Assembly (NCBI GenBank): GCA_020430005.1
Contig: JAGQKQ010000101.1
Coordinates: forward strand, 1 to 6,606
Reading direction: 5' to 3'
DNA: 6,606 nucleotides
From: Candidatus Omnitrophota bacterium
GTDB taxonomy: Bacteria; Omnitrophota; Gorgyraeia; Zapsychrales; Zapsychraceae
Below are positions 1 through 5,848 of the stretch, one piece after another. The notes under the pieces were generated by a model that worked only from the letters and a program-made list of their open reading frames with translations, did not search any database and had not been told where the DNA came from. Made by a program: the position numbers and the translations under genes. Positions within the stretch are counted from its first letter, which is position 1. Every line of letters starts with the position of its first letter.

Positions 1-486
1 GGAGAGGTTTTCTCGGATTCTGCAGTCGCACTTACCGGACAGGGTGTTTCGTTATACACAAAGTGGCTGGGCGTGTGGAGTTATCCGGCGATTGTCACAT
101 CCGCCGCGTTGACAATGTTCAGTACAACATTATCGTGTTTAGACGCGTATAGCCGGATCGTTAAAGAATCGGCTATTATTATAGCTCCTGCGGTTAAACC
201 TAAAGCAGATTATATTTATTTTGCCTGGATGGCTGTTCTGGCGGCGGTTTCTGTTATGATCATCGGGGTTTATATTGATAAGATGAAAGCGCTTGTGGAT
301 TTGGCGACAATCCTGTCATTTTTAGCGGCGCCGGTATTAGCGTATATGAATTTGAAAGTCGTTACCAGCTCGACTATGCCGAAAAAAGCACGGCCATCGT
401 CCAGGCTGGTGGCATTTAGCTGGTTCGGGATTATTTTTTTAACATTATTCAGCCTCTGGTATCTGGGGTGGAGAATCTTTTCCTAA
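1..486 (+). CDS. Nramp-family divalent metal cation transporter, C-terminal part
   Basis: The reading frame is open from the first base and ends at TAA 484-486, giving the last 161 residues; the N-terminal part lies outside the window. The family imports Mn2+, Fe2+ or related metals across the inner membrane, usually with protons. Recognition rests on the GEVFS start of the visible part and on MFSTTLSCLDAYSR (about residues 39-52), a variant of the MFSTTLTVxDGxxR signature of bacterial Nramp-like transporters. Four hydrophobic segments are visible at about residues 23-44, 73-91, 99-117 and 137-156, matching the last helices of the family, followed by a very short tail. The helix carrying the DPGN motif and the metal-binding Met of helix 6 are not in view, so substrate cannot be assigned. 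The next gene starts 12 bp downstream on the same strand, so co-transcription is likely. Confidence 0.8.
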   Translation, partial: GEVFSDSAVALTGQGVSLYTKWLGVWSYPAIVTSAALTMFSTTLSCLDAYSRIVKESAIIIAPAVKPKADYIYFAWMAVLAAVSVMIIGVYIDKMKALVDLATILSFLAAPVLAYMNLKVVTSSTMPKKARPSSRLVAFSWFGIIFLTLFSLWYLGWRIFS

Positions 487-498
487 ATTTTTACCGAT

Positions 499-2319
499 AT
501 GTTAAAACCGAAAATATTCTGGGGGCTGTTTATCACCCTTTTGACAGCGGCCCTGATTGTTGAGTTTGGTTTTCCCCAGTGGATTGCCTATCAATATCAT
601 CACAATCAATTTGATCTTCTTAATGCCTGGACACATAGCGATGTCCAGCAGTCGTTGACATTTTATATCGGCTATATGGAAGAGTTTTTCTTTGGACCGC
701 TGAATATGGTTTTGGGCGGTTTAGCGTTTTGCCTTTTTGGCTGGCGTTATTTAAGAGATGTTAACGTGCGGACTTTTGCCTTTGCGGTGTTTCTTTTTTT
801 ATGTATTACAAAATTTGAAATTCTGACCTTTCCTCCGTATGGGGACGCGCTTTCCGGCCCATTGGCCGAGGCGATGTGGTTGTATAAGCATTCTTTCAAT
901 TATAAACTTTTGGCTGAACAGGCGACGTATCTGGCCGGCGGGCCGAAGGTTTATTTTTTCACCATCTATCCGGGTTTCATTGCGTTATTATTAGCCTTAA
1001 TTCCAAATGTTAAAGCCTTCCTTATTATAAACCATCTGATTGTCTTTCTTTTTGGTGCGATAGCCATGGCTTGTCTAAGAGCTGTACTGTTGAATGTTTA
1101 TGACAAAAGTCAGGCTTTCTTAGCTACGGTTTTATGTCTGTCGATGCCTTTGTTTCAGGCCCAGGTGGAACAGATTAACATGGAAATGATGTTGTTGTTT
1201 TTCTCAATGTTGGCAATGTATTTTACAGTTCAGAAAAAATTTATATGGGCTGGGCTTATGGCTGCTTGTGCCGCTATGGCTAAGGGAACCGGTATTCTTA
1301 TCTGTGGCGCGGTTATTTTAATCTGTGTATTTTTATTCTTTTGGGGAAAAGAAGAGCGTTTTAAACCGCGGGTTTTGTGGGGTGCCGTGGTGGCATTCAG
1401 TTTTCTTATCGGGAAGTATTACTGCACGTTTCACATCCTTCATCACGGTACGGAAAAGGCCTCTTATCTCGTCGGACTCTTTCTGGGTTGGAAAGAGAAC
1501 AAGCGTCTTCCGGTTCTTTATTTATGTGGCGCCAGTTTTTTGCTATTTGTGGGCGTCTATCTGAAGGAGCAGTTTCGAAAACAAACAAAGAATCTGGCGG
1601 AGTATGTTCATAAAAACTACACAGTGTTTGTTGGAATGGTCTTCATGTTAGCGTGGTGGGGGTTGTTTATTCATTCTTACGCGGCGATTTATCGTTATCG
1701 GCTTTTATTGGTTCCGTTTAGTTTATTCTGTGTGTTTTATATGGTTCAATACTTAGTTCGCAACAAAAATGTTATGGCCGGACTCCTTGGTGCGGCTATT
1801 GTATTTTCGTTCTGGGGATCATACGGATATCTTTATAAGAAGGAAGATGTCATCATTCAATATGTCGGGGAACGGTCTTTAGAGTACCGTATTGATTTGA
1901 AGATTCAGATGGCTATCGCGAAAGAAATAGAGGAGAAATTTTCGAATCATATTGTGGGGGCTCCCTTTATTATGGCTCAGGCCTTGGCTTTTCCCGAATA
2001 CGGATATGTGTCGAAGAAGATGGATGTTATGATGTACGACTTTCCCGCCGGATATGGTGGAATTCGGGAGTACAAGCCTCTTCAGAAAGACGAATTGTTG
2101 CGGACGATATGGATTGGCTTTAAAACGCACATTCCTTATGAAGAAAAGAAAGTAATCGAATATTACCCTTACGGGCCGGGAGATCAAGTGATTGAAGAAT
2201 GGATGTGGGGTATGAAGAAGGGAGTGTTGTTTAGAGGAGGGCAATACATTGAGCGGAAGTATTTGTTAAGACAGTTAAAAATTCGGGAATATTTGAAACA
2301 TCATGGGTACAGAAAATAA
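499..2319 (+). CDS. GT-C fold (PMT/ArnT-like) membrane glycosyltransferase, putative
   Basis: A 606-residue polytopic protein with about 12-13 hydrophobic segments up to residue 442, then a soluble C-terminal region of about 160 residues. The middle resembles GT-C enzymes, which move a sugar from a polyprenyl-phosphate donor to an acceptor outside the inner membrane: an acidic loop with FPPYGD (Asp116) and PLAEA (Glu124), the stretch QINMEMMLLFFSMLAMYF (226-242), then WAGLMAACAAMAKGTG (250-265), which fits the family pattern of a glycine-rich helix ending in a conserved Lys. The usual Asp-Glu pair of the first outer loop is replaced by a lone Asp. One or two membrane segments (8-22, 64-81) precede that loop, more than in standard ArnT. 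No good ribosome-binding site precedes ATG 499, which lies 12 bp after the transporter stop. The gene overlaps the next by 17 bp. Donor and acceptor are unknown; an inactive or differently acting membrane protein remains possible. Confidence 0.62.
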   Translation: MLKPKIFWGLFITLLTAALIVEFGFPQWIAYQYHHNQFDLLNAWTHSDVQQSLTFYIGYMEEFFFGPLNMVLGGLAFCLFGWRYLRDVNVRTFAFAVFLFLCITKFEILTFPPYGDALSGPLAEAMWLYKHSFNYKLLAEQATYLAGGPKVYFFTIYPGFIALLLALIPNVKAFLIINHLIVFLFGAIAMACLRAVLLNVYDKSQAFLATVLCLSMPLFQAQVEQINMEMMLLFFSMLAMYFTVQKKFIWAGLMAACAAMAKGTGILICGAVILICVFLFFWGKEERFKPRVLWGAVVAFSFLIGKYYCTFHILHHGTEKASYLVGLFLGWKENKRLPVLYLCGASFLLFVGVYLKEQFRKQTKNLAEYVHKNYTVFVGMVFMLAWWGLFIHSYAAIYRYRLLLVPFSLFCVFYMVQYLVRNKNVMAGLLGAAIVFSFWGSYGYLYKKEDVIIQYVGERSLEYRIDLKIQMAIAKEIEEKFSNHIVGAPFIMAQALAFPEYGYVSKKMDVMMYDFPAGYGGIREYKPLQKDELLRTIWIGFKTHIPYEEKKVIEYYPYGPGDQVIEEWMWGMKKGVLFRGGQYIERKYLLRQLKIREYLKHHGYRK

Positions 2320-3811
2320 TAAGGAAATTGATAAAAAAAGCGTCGGATTATCCCCGAGACAAAACATTTTGATCTTAGCCGCCGCCTTGTTAATCGGTTG
2401 TTATAGCTTCTTTCTGGCGGAACGTTCAACGGTTTTAGGGCATTTGGGTGATGAAAAGTTATATTTAGCCGTGACGGTTGAATTCGATCATGCCGTATCG
2501 GAGCGGGTTCTTTCCGACTATCATATTCAAAGAATATTGCCGTTGGCGTTGGTGCACTACACTATTAAGGCTTTGCCCTTTTATAGTTTTAACAAAACAG
2601 ATATCGTTAATGTCTTTGGATTTTACAATGTTTTATTGTTGTTGATATTAGCCCAATTATGGTTTTGGATTGCCGGAGAATTGCGTCTAAATGTCAAAGC
2701 GTTATGGGCTGGATTTATTGTATTGTTTTTTAATTTTATGGTTTTGAAGTACATTCCCTATATTCAAGTTTCCACGGATTTATTTGCGTATACGATCGGT
2801 TTGGCTTTGATTTATTATTATCTGAAGAATAACGTGGTGGGATTACTGCTATCAACGGTTTTAGGGGCATTCTGTTGGCCGACAGCGGTTTATATTGGCA
2901 CGTTTATGATGATGTTTCCCCGAAGGGTGCCAAGAGATGAAGAGGTAAGCAGCATAAAGGTGCCTTACCATCTGGATTGGTGGCTGGCTGGAGGTATTTG
3001 TATTTGGATTTTATTGCAATTTCAGTTTATTGTACACGGTATTCAAACAGGGCGTCTTTATCAGACCGGGGTTTTTTCGACAGGTGCCAATCGGCCGTTA
3101 GAAGAATGGCTGTACCTCAGTATGGCGATTGTTTTGGTTTATGTGTTTCTGGTTTTTCAAAGACTTTTGCATTATTCGAAACTCTATCGGTGGGATTATT
3201 GGAAAAGTCAGCTCAAACCTTTCTGTATTATTTTAGGAGGCGTTATTCTGTGTGGGTTAAAGGCATTTGTCCATTACGCGGCAAAGCGACAGGGAGCCTT
3301 TCCATTAGATTATCTTATTAAAAATATTTTTATTACGGGAACTATGCAGCCGGCATCATTTTTAGTTACACACACGGTCTATTTTGGCTGTGGTGTGGGG
3401 CTGCTTATTTTTGTTTTTGACCGTTTTTGTCGTATCGTTCATTCTTATGGCGTAGGATTGATTATTGTGACGGCAATTATTCTGGGTCTGAGCGTGCATA
3501 ATGAATCCCGGCTTTTGAGTAATTTTTTTCCGATAATGGTGCCCTTTATCATTAAAGCGGCCGAAGGGTATATTCAAAAGTGGTATCAGCTTATCATATT
3601 GGGGTTGTTAGGTTTAGTAGGGTCTAAGTTCTGGTTGACCATTCATTCGGCTCCCTGGGATGGAAAAATTCTGGAGTTTCCGGGCCAGAATCTGTTCATG
3701 AATTTTGGACCCTGGATGACCCATCAGATGTACGTTTATCAGGGAATAGGAGTTGTTTTGGCGGTATTGGTGATCTACATGACATTCTTTTGGAGAAGGG
3801 CATCTGCGTAA
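2303..3811 (+). CDS. Polytopic membrane protein, GT-C-like glycosyltransferase candidate
   Basis: A 502-residue protein with about 12-13 hydrophobic segments (for example 21-38, 106-124, 132-147, 158-172, 178-200, 226-245, 268-285, 304-319, 352-372, 382-396, 404-417, 480-497). After the first helix comes GHLGDEKLYLA with Asp50-Glu51, where GT-C enzymes keep their catalytic acidic pair, followed by HIQRILPLALVHY (74-86). STDLFAYTIGLALIYYYL (157-174) and HNESRLLSNFFPIMVPFI (399-416) also fall where GT-C proteins keep an Asp-containing helix start and a basic, Pro-rich late segment. These are pattern resemblances, not a firm family match, so hypothetical membrane protein is a fair conservative label. 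Its ATG lies inside the end of the preceding gene in another frame, with only a poor GGGA about 15 bp upstream, which suggests translational coupling. It is the last gene before the tRNA promoter, and no convincing terminator follows it. Confidence 0.55.
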   Translation: MGTENNKEIDKKSVGLSPRQNILILAAALLIGCYSFFLAERSTVLGHLGDEKLYLAVTVEFDHAVSERVLSDYHIQRILPLALVHYTIKALPFYSFNKTDIVNVFGFYNVLLLLILAQLWFWIAGELRLNVKALWAGFIVLFFNFMVLKYIPYIQVSTDLFAYTIGLALIYYYLKNNVVGLLLSTVLGAFCWPTAVYIGTFMMMFPRRVPRDEEVSSIKVPYHLDWWLAGGICIWILLQFQFIVHGIQTGRLYQTGVFSTGANRPLEEWLYLSMAIVLVYVFLVFQRLLHYSKLYRWDYWKSQLKPFCIILGGVILCGLKAFVHYAAKRQGAFPLDYLIKNIFITGTMQPASFLVTHTVYFGCGVGLLIFVFDRFCRIVHSYGVGLIIVTAIILGLSVHNESRLLSNFFPIMVPFIIKAAEGYIQKWYQLIILGLLGLVGSKFWLTIHSAPWDGKILEFPGQNLFMNFGPWMTHQMYVYQGIGVVLAVLVIYMTFFWRRASA

Positions 3812-3820
3812 AAAATTTGT

Positions 3821-3848
3821 TTGCACAGAATGTGAAAAGTGATATAGT
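3821..3848 (+). promoter_or_regulatory. Candidate sigma70-type promoter for tRNA-Arg
   Basis: TTGCAC at 3821-3826 and TATAGT at 3843-3848 are separated by 16 bp; they match the -35 and -10 consensus at 4 and 5 of 6 positions. It sits just after the stop of the second membrane-protein gene and points at the tRNA, predicting a start near 3855 and a leader of about 90 nt that would be trimmed by RNase P. Confidence 0.6.
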
Positions 3849-3943
3849 TGGTAACCGAAATCAGCATTTACACACGACAGAAGACTAAGGAAAAAGCCCG
3901 CCAGGTTATACGTCTTTATTCCTTACAGAAGATCTATAAATTT

Positions 3944-4017
3944 GCGCCTGTAGCTCAGCTGGATAGAGCACCAGTCTTCGGAACTGGGTGTCGGGGGTTC
4001 GAATCCTCCCAGGCGCG
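3944..4017 (+). tRNA. tRNA-Arg, anticodon UCG
   Basis: All four arms fold. The acceptor stem pairs 3944-3950 (GCGCCTG) with 4010-4016 (CAGGCGC), with G4017 as discriminator. The D stem pairs 3953-3956 with 3966-3969. The anticodon stem CCAGT/ACTGG (3971-3975 with 3983-3987) encloses the loop CTTCGGA, so the anticodon is TCG at 3978-3980, decoding CGA and possibly other CGN Arg codons. The variable loop is 3988-3992. The T stem (3993-3997 with 4005-4009, one G-U pair) encloses TTCGAAT. The CCA end is not encoded, since TTC follows, so it must be added by a nucleotidyltransferase. Many bacteria read CGN with an ACG tRNA instead, so UCG says something about the decoding set. Confidence 0.95.
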
Positions 4018-4026
4018 TTCTACTTT

Positions 4027-4050
4027 GCGCCAATGTTTTTACGTTGGCGC
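4027..4050 (+). repeat. Hairpin just downstream of tRNA-Arg
   Basis: GCGCCAATG (4027-4035) pairs with CGTTGGCGC (4042-4050) around the loop TTTTTA, giving nine pairs with one T-G wobble. It starts 10 nt after the tRNA. The right arm can instead pair with a third copy of GCGCCAAT at 4063-4070, so this hairpin competes with the likely terminator. Confidence 0.7.
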
Positions 4051-4075
4051 TTCGAAGAACTGGCGCCAATTTTTT
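4043..4075 (+). terminator. Likely Rho-independent terminator of the tRNA transcript
   Basis: GTTGGCGC (4043-4050) pairs with GCGCCAAT (4063-4070): seven Watson-Crick pairs plus one G-T, around a 12-nt loop. Six T residues (4070-4075) follow at once. A GC-rich stem plus a T run is the standard intrinsic terminator form. The left arm is shared with the hairpin at 4027-4050, which could compete and weaken termination. Confidence 0.55.
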
Positions 4076-4125
4076 CGCCAAAGGTTCTGCGAAGCTCAAA
4101 CATATAAATATTTGAGTGAAGCAGA
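4050..4125 (+). repeat. Tract of nested imperfect inverted repeats
   Basis: Beyond the terminator stem, CTTCG (4050-4054) pairs with CGAAG (4090-4094), AGAAC (4056-4060) with GTTCT (4084-4088), and TGGCG (4061-4065) with CGCCA (4076-4080), forming an interrupted hairpin with a small 3' bulge. An overlapping hairpin pairs TCTGC (4086-4090) with GCAGA (4121-4125) and CTCAAA (4095-4100) with TTTGAG (4111-4116). The tract contains no credible gene. Its role is unknown. Confidence 0.5.
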
Positions 4126-4137
4126 CCCAGGCGCGTT
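4126..4137 (+). repeat. Second copy of the tRNA-Arg 3' end (12-bp direct repeat)
   Basis: CCCAGGCGCGTT here is identical to 4008-4019, which is the end of the T stem, the 3' acceptor strand, the discriminator and two trailer bases of the tRNA. The spacing is 118 bp. The copy runs into six T residues (4136-4141). It resembles the repeated tRNA end left by integration at an attachment site, or the surviving end of a decayed tRNA duplicate. No integrase gene is visible in the window. Confidence 0.6.
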
Positions 4138-4146
4138 TTTTAATGT

Positions 4147-4217
4147 GCTCCGGTGCCCCAGAGACCAAGTAACCCAGCCTAAATATATAATTTCTTGATT
4201 ACAGGGGTGCTGGGAGC
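4147..4217 (+). other. Potential structured element upstream of gcvT
   Basis: GCTCC (4147-4151) pairs with GGAGC (4213-4217), and GTGCCCC (4153-4159) with GGGGTGC (4204-4210, two G-T pairs), closing a stretch of about 71 nt. CCCAGC (4173-4178) pairs perfectly with GCTGGG (4209-4214) as an exclusive alternative. I do not recognise a known riboswitch; the conserved glycine-aptamer segments are missing. The right side also overlaps a candidate promoter, so the element could act as RNA only in transcripts that start upstream of it. Confidence 0.3.
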
Positions 4218-4224
4218 CTATAAG
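4195..4224 (+). promoter_or_regulatory. Candidate upstream promoter of the gcv operon
   Basis: TTGATT (4195-4200) and TATAAG (4219-4224) are 18 bp apart and match the -35 and -10 consensus at 4 and 5 of 6 positions. The start would fall near 4231, giving a 5' leader of about 50 nt that begins with the perfect hairpin at 4232-4250. Confidence 0.4.
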
Positions 4225-4231
4225 TTCATTC

Positions 4232-4250
4232 ACTTTGTACTTTACAAAGT
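4232..4250 (+). promoter_or_regulatory. Perfect 8-bp dyad, possible operator or leader hairpin
   Basis: ACTTTGTA (4232-4239) and TACAAAGT (4243-4250) are exact inverted copies around CTT. The stem is AT-rich and no clean T run follows directly, so it is a poor terminator. It overlaps the -35 box of the candidate downstream promoter (4241-4246) and sits at the predicted start of the upstream one. Both placements suit a regulator site, but no regulator is identified. Confidence 0.4.
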
Positions 4251-4269
4251 TTCAAAAATTTTTTAATAT
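4241..4269 (+). promoter_or_regulatory. Candidate proximal gcvT promoter, near-leaderless
   Basis: TTTACA (4241-4246, five of six to consensus) and TAATAT (4264-4269, four of six) are 17 bp apart. The start would be near 4276, only a few bases before the gcvT ATG at 4282. That would agree with the absence of a Shine-Dalgarno sequence there. Confidence 0.35.
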
Positions 4270-4281
4270 ACCCATACTTTG

Positions 4282-5376
4282 ATGACGACACAAGACACAC
4301 TTAAAAAAACACCGTTATATAAGGACCATGTTGCGTTAAACGCAAAAATGGTTCCTTTCGGAGGGTGGGATATGCCGGTCCAGTATGAAGGTATTCTGGC
4401 CGAACACCACCAGACCCGCCATGAATGTTCTTTGTTTGATATTTCCCATATGGGTGAGTTTATTATCGAAGGTGACGCAACCGCTTTGGACGGTATTGTC
4501 ACAATGTCGATTAAGGACATGCCGGTGCAATCTTGCCGTTATGGAATGATACTTAATGAGCAGGGTGGAATTATCGATGATCTGATTGTTTTCCGTTTGG
4601 AACAAGCTAAATGGTTTATTGTGGTCAATGGGGCCACAACCGCCAAAGATGCGGCCCATTTTCAGAAACATTTAAAAGGCGGAACGGTTTTTAAAGACGT
4701 CAGTTTGGCTACGGGAAAGCTTGATGTGCAGGGGCCGACAGCGCGAAAAATTTTAAAAACTTTTGTTGGCGATATTGATAAACTTGAGTATTATAAATTT
4801 GATTTCTTTGATCTTTTAGGCGAAAATGTTCTTATCAGCCGGACTGGTTATACGGGGGAATTGGGATATGAAATTTATTATCCTTGGGATAAAACGGTTG
4901 AGTTATGGAACGCGCTTTTAAAAGCGGGCGACATTAAGCCGGCCGGACTGGGAGCGCGGGATGTATTACGTTTGGAAGTGGGATACAGTTTGTATGGCCA
5001 TGAATTGGAAGAAAATATTTCCCCGCTGGAAGCAGGCTTGTCAAAGTTTATCGATTTTGAAAAAGATTTTATCGGGAAAGACGCTCTTTTAAAAGAAAAA
5101 GAAGCTGGTGTAAAACGTAAGATTGTCGGTTTGTTATCGCAAAACCGAAGATCTCCCAGAGCCGACAATACAATTTATAGCGAAGACGGTAAGGCTATCG
5201 GAATTGTGACCAGCGGGACTTTTTCACCTATATTAGAAAAGGGTATCGGGTTGGGCTTCGTTGATATCGCGTGCGCGCAAACAGGAAACATTATCTTATT
5301 TGGCAACGACAAAAGCCGGGCCGAAGCTGCAATTAGCAGTCGTATTTTTTATAAAGAAGGATCGTTAAAAACTTAA
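4282..5376 (+). CDS. gcvT: Glycine cleavage system T protein (aminomethyltransferase)
   Basis: This cytoplasmic enzyme takes the aminomethyl group from lipoyl-GcvH and transfers its carbon to tetrahydrofolate, giving 5,10-methylene-THF and ammonia. The product is 364 residues, the normal family length. Signatures in order: LNAKMVPFGGWDMPVQY (19-35), LFDISHMGEF (51-60), LNEQGGIIDDLIVFRL (91-106) holding the Asp pair that includes the catalytic Asp, RTGYTGELGYEIYYP (187-201) and GLGARDVLRLEVGYSLYGHE (222-241) in the folate-binding body, and GIVTSGTFSPILEKGIGLGF (307-326) in the C-terminal barrel. I chose ATG 4282; a TTG directly before it (4279) would add one residue. No Shine-Dalgarno sequence precedes either. 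It is the first gene of gcvT-gcvH-gcvPA, 18 bp before gcvH. Promoter candidates and a dyad lie just upstream. All expected motifs are intact. Confidence 0.97.
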   Translation: MTTQDTLKKTPLYKDHVALNAKMVPFGGWDMPVQYEGILAEHHQTRHECSLFDISHMGEFIIEGDATALDGIVTMSIKDMPVQSCRYGMILNEQGGIIDDLIVFRLEQAKWFIVVNGATTAKDAAHFQKHLKGGTVFKDVSLATGKLDVQGPTARKILKTFVGDIDKLEYYKFDFFDLLGENVLISRTGYTGELGYEIYYPWDKTVELWNALLKAGDIKPAGLGARDVLRLEVGYSLYGHELEENISPLEAGLSKFIDFEKDFIGKDALLKEKEAGVKRKIVGLLSQNRRSPRADNTIYSEDGKAIGIVTSGTFSPILEKGIGLGFVDIACAQTGNIILFGNDKSRAEAAISSRIFYKEGSLKT

Positions 5377-5382
5377 ATTTTC

Positions 5383-5388
5383 AAGGAG
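5383..5388 (+). promoter_or_regulatory. Ribosome-binding site fixing the gcvH start
   Basis: AAGGAG ends six bases before ATG 5395 and directly abuts an upstream in-frame ATG at 5389, which is therefore too close to use. It is the only strong Shine-Dalgarno sequence I see ahead of any gene in the window. Confidence 0.8.
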
Positions 5389-5394
5389 ATGCTG

Positions 5395-5781
5395 ATGGAA
5401 GTGATTGAACACTACCTCTACACGAAGGAACATGAGTGGGTCAATATCGAAGACAACGAAGCTTATATTGGAATTACAGATTATGCGCAGGCTCAGTTGG
5501 GAGATATTACATTTATTGAACTGCCCGGCGAAGGAGATGAAGTAGAGCAGTTTGAGCAATTTGCCTCACTGGAATCGGTAAAAGCCGCCAGCGATATTTA
5601 TTCTCCACTTTCCGGCACGATTCTTGAAGTCAACGCAGAATTGGAAGAAGAGCCTGGATTGATTAATAAGAGTAATTACGATAAAGGGTGGATTATCAAG
5701 ATATCTGTTTCTGATATGGATGAATGTTCGAATTTGATGACGGCCGAAGAGTATGAAAACTTTCTCGAGAGTGTCGGTTAG
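5395..5781 (+). CDS. gcvH: Glycine cleavage system H protein (lipoyl carrier)
   Basis: A 128-residue lipoyl-domain protein that carries the aminomethyl intermediate from the P protein to GcvT and its dithiol to the L protein. It begins with HYLYTKEHEWV (6-16), typical of the family, continues with GITDYAQAQLGDITFIELP (26-44), and has the lipoylation site in ASLESVKAASDIYSPLSG (57-74) with Lys63 as the modified residue. NAELEEEPGLIN (80-91) and the YDKGWIIKI strand (95-103) complete the hybrid-barrel fold. The length is normal and nothing is missing. The start at 5395 is set by the AAGGAG six bases upstream; an ATG at 5389 would add two residues. It lies 18 bp after gcvT and 67 bp before gcvPA, in the same direction, and is presumably co-transcribed. 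Lipoylation would need a ligase or LipA/LipB encoded elsewhere. Confidence 0.96.
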   Translation: MEVIEHYLYTKEHEWVNIEDNEAYIGITDYAQAQLGDITFIELPGEGDEVEQFEQFASLESVKAASDIYSPLSGTILEVNAELEEEPGLINKSNYDKGWIIKISVSDMDECSNLMTAEEYENFLESVG

Positions 5782-5848
5782 ATTCTAATTCCTCCGTTGT
5801 TTTTAAATTCTCCTCTTAAATTGTTGTGTAGAAAGAAGCCTTGCAAAA

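Noticed and set aside
1879..2244. Open frame of 121 codons on the - strand
   Set aside because: It is antisense to a clearly coding membrane-protein gene, has no ribosome-binding support and shows no recognisable motif.
4020..4135. Integron attC site
   Set aside because: The tract has nested inverted repeats of suitable length, but the core sites (GTTRRRY and its complement) are not present in the right places and no integrase or cassette gene is seen.
3923..4168. Open frame of 81 codons on the - strand across the tRNA
   Set aside because: It contains LGGFEPPTPSSEDWCSIQLSYR, the usual false translation of a tRNA's reverse strand.
3848..4198. Open frame of 116 codons across the tRNA on the + strand
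   Set aside because: It reads straight through the tRNA-Arg; the stretch resembling VAQLDRAPVFGTGCRGFESS is the familiar false translation of a tRNA, and the rest has no protein-like character.
4232..4266. Terminator formed by the ACTTTGTA/TACAAAGT hairpin and the following T-rich bases
   Set aside because: The stem is AT-rich and the T run is delayed and interrupted by A residues; the position fits an operator or leader hairpin better.
4142..4281. Glycine riboswitch before gcvT
   Set aside because: Expected from context, but I cannot find the conserved glycine-aptamer core segments; only generic stems are visible.
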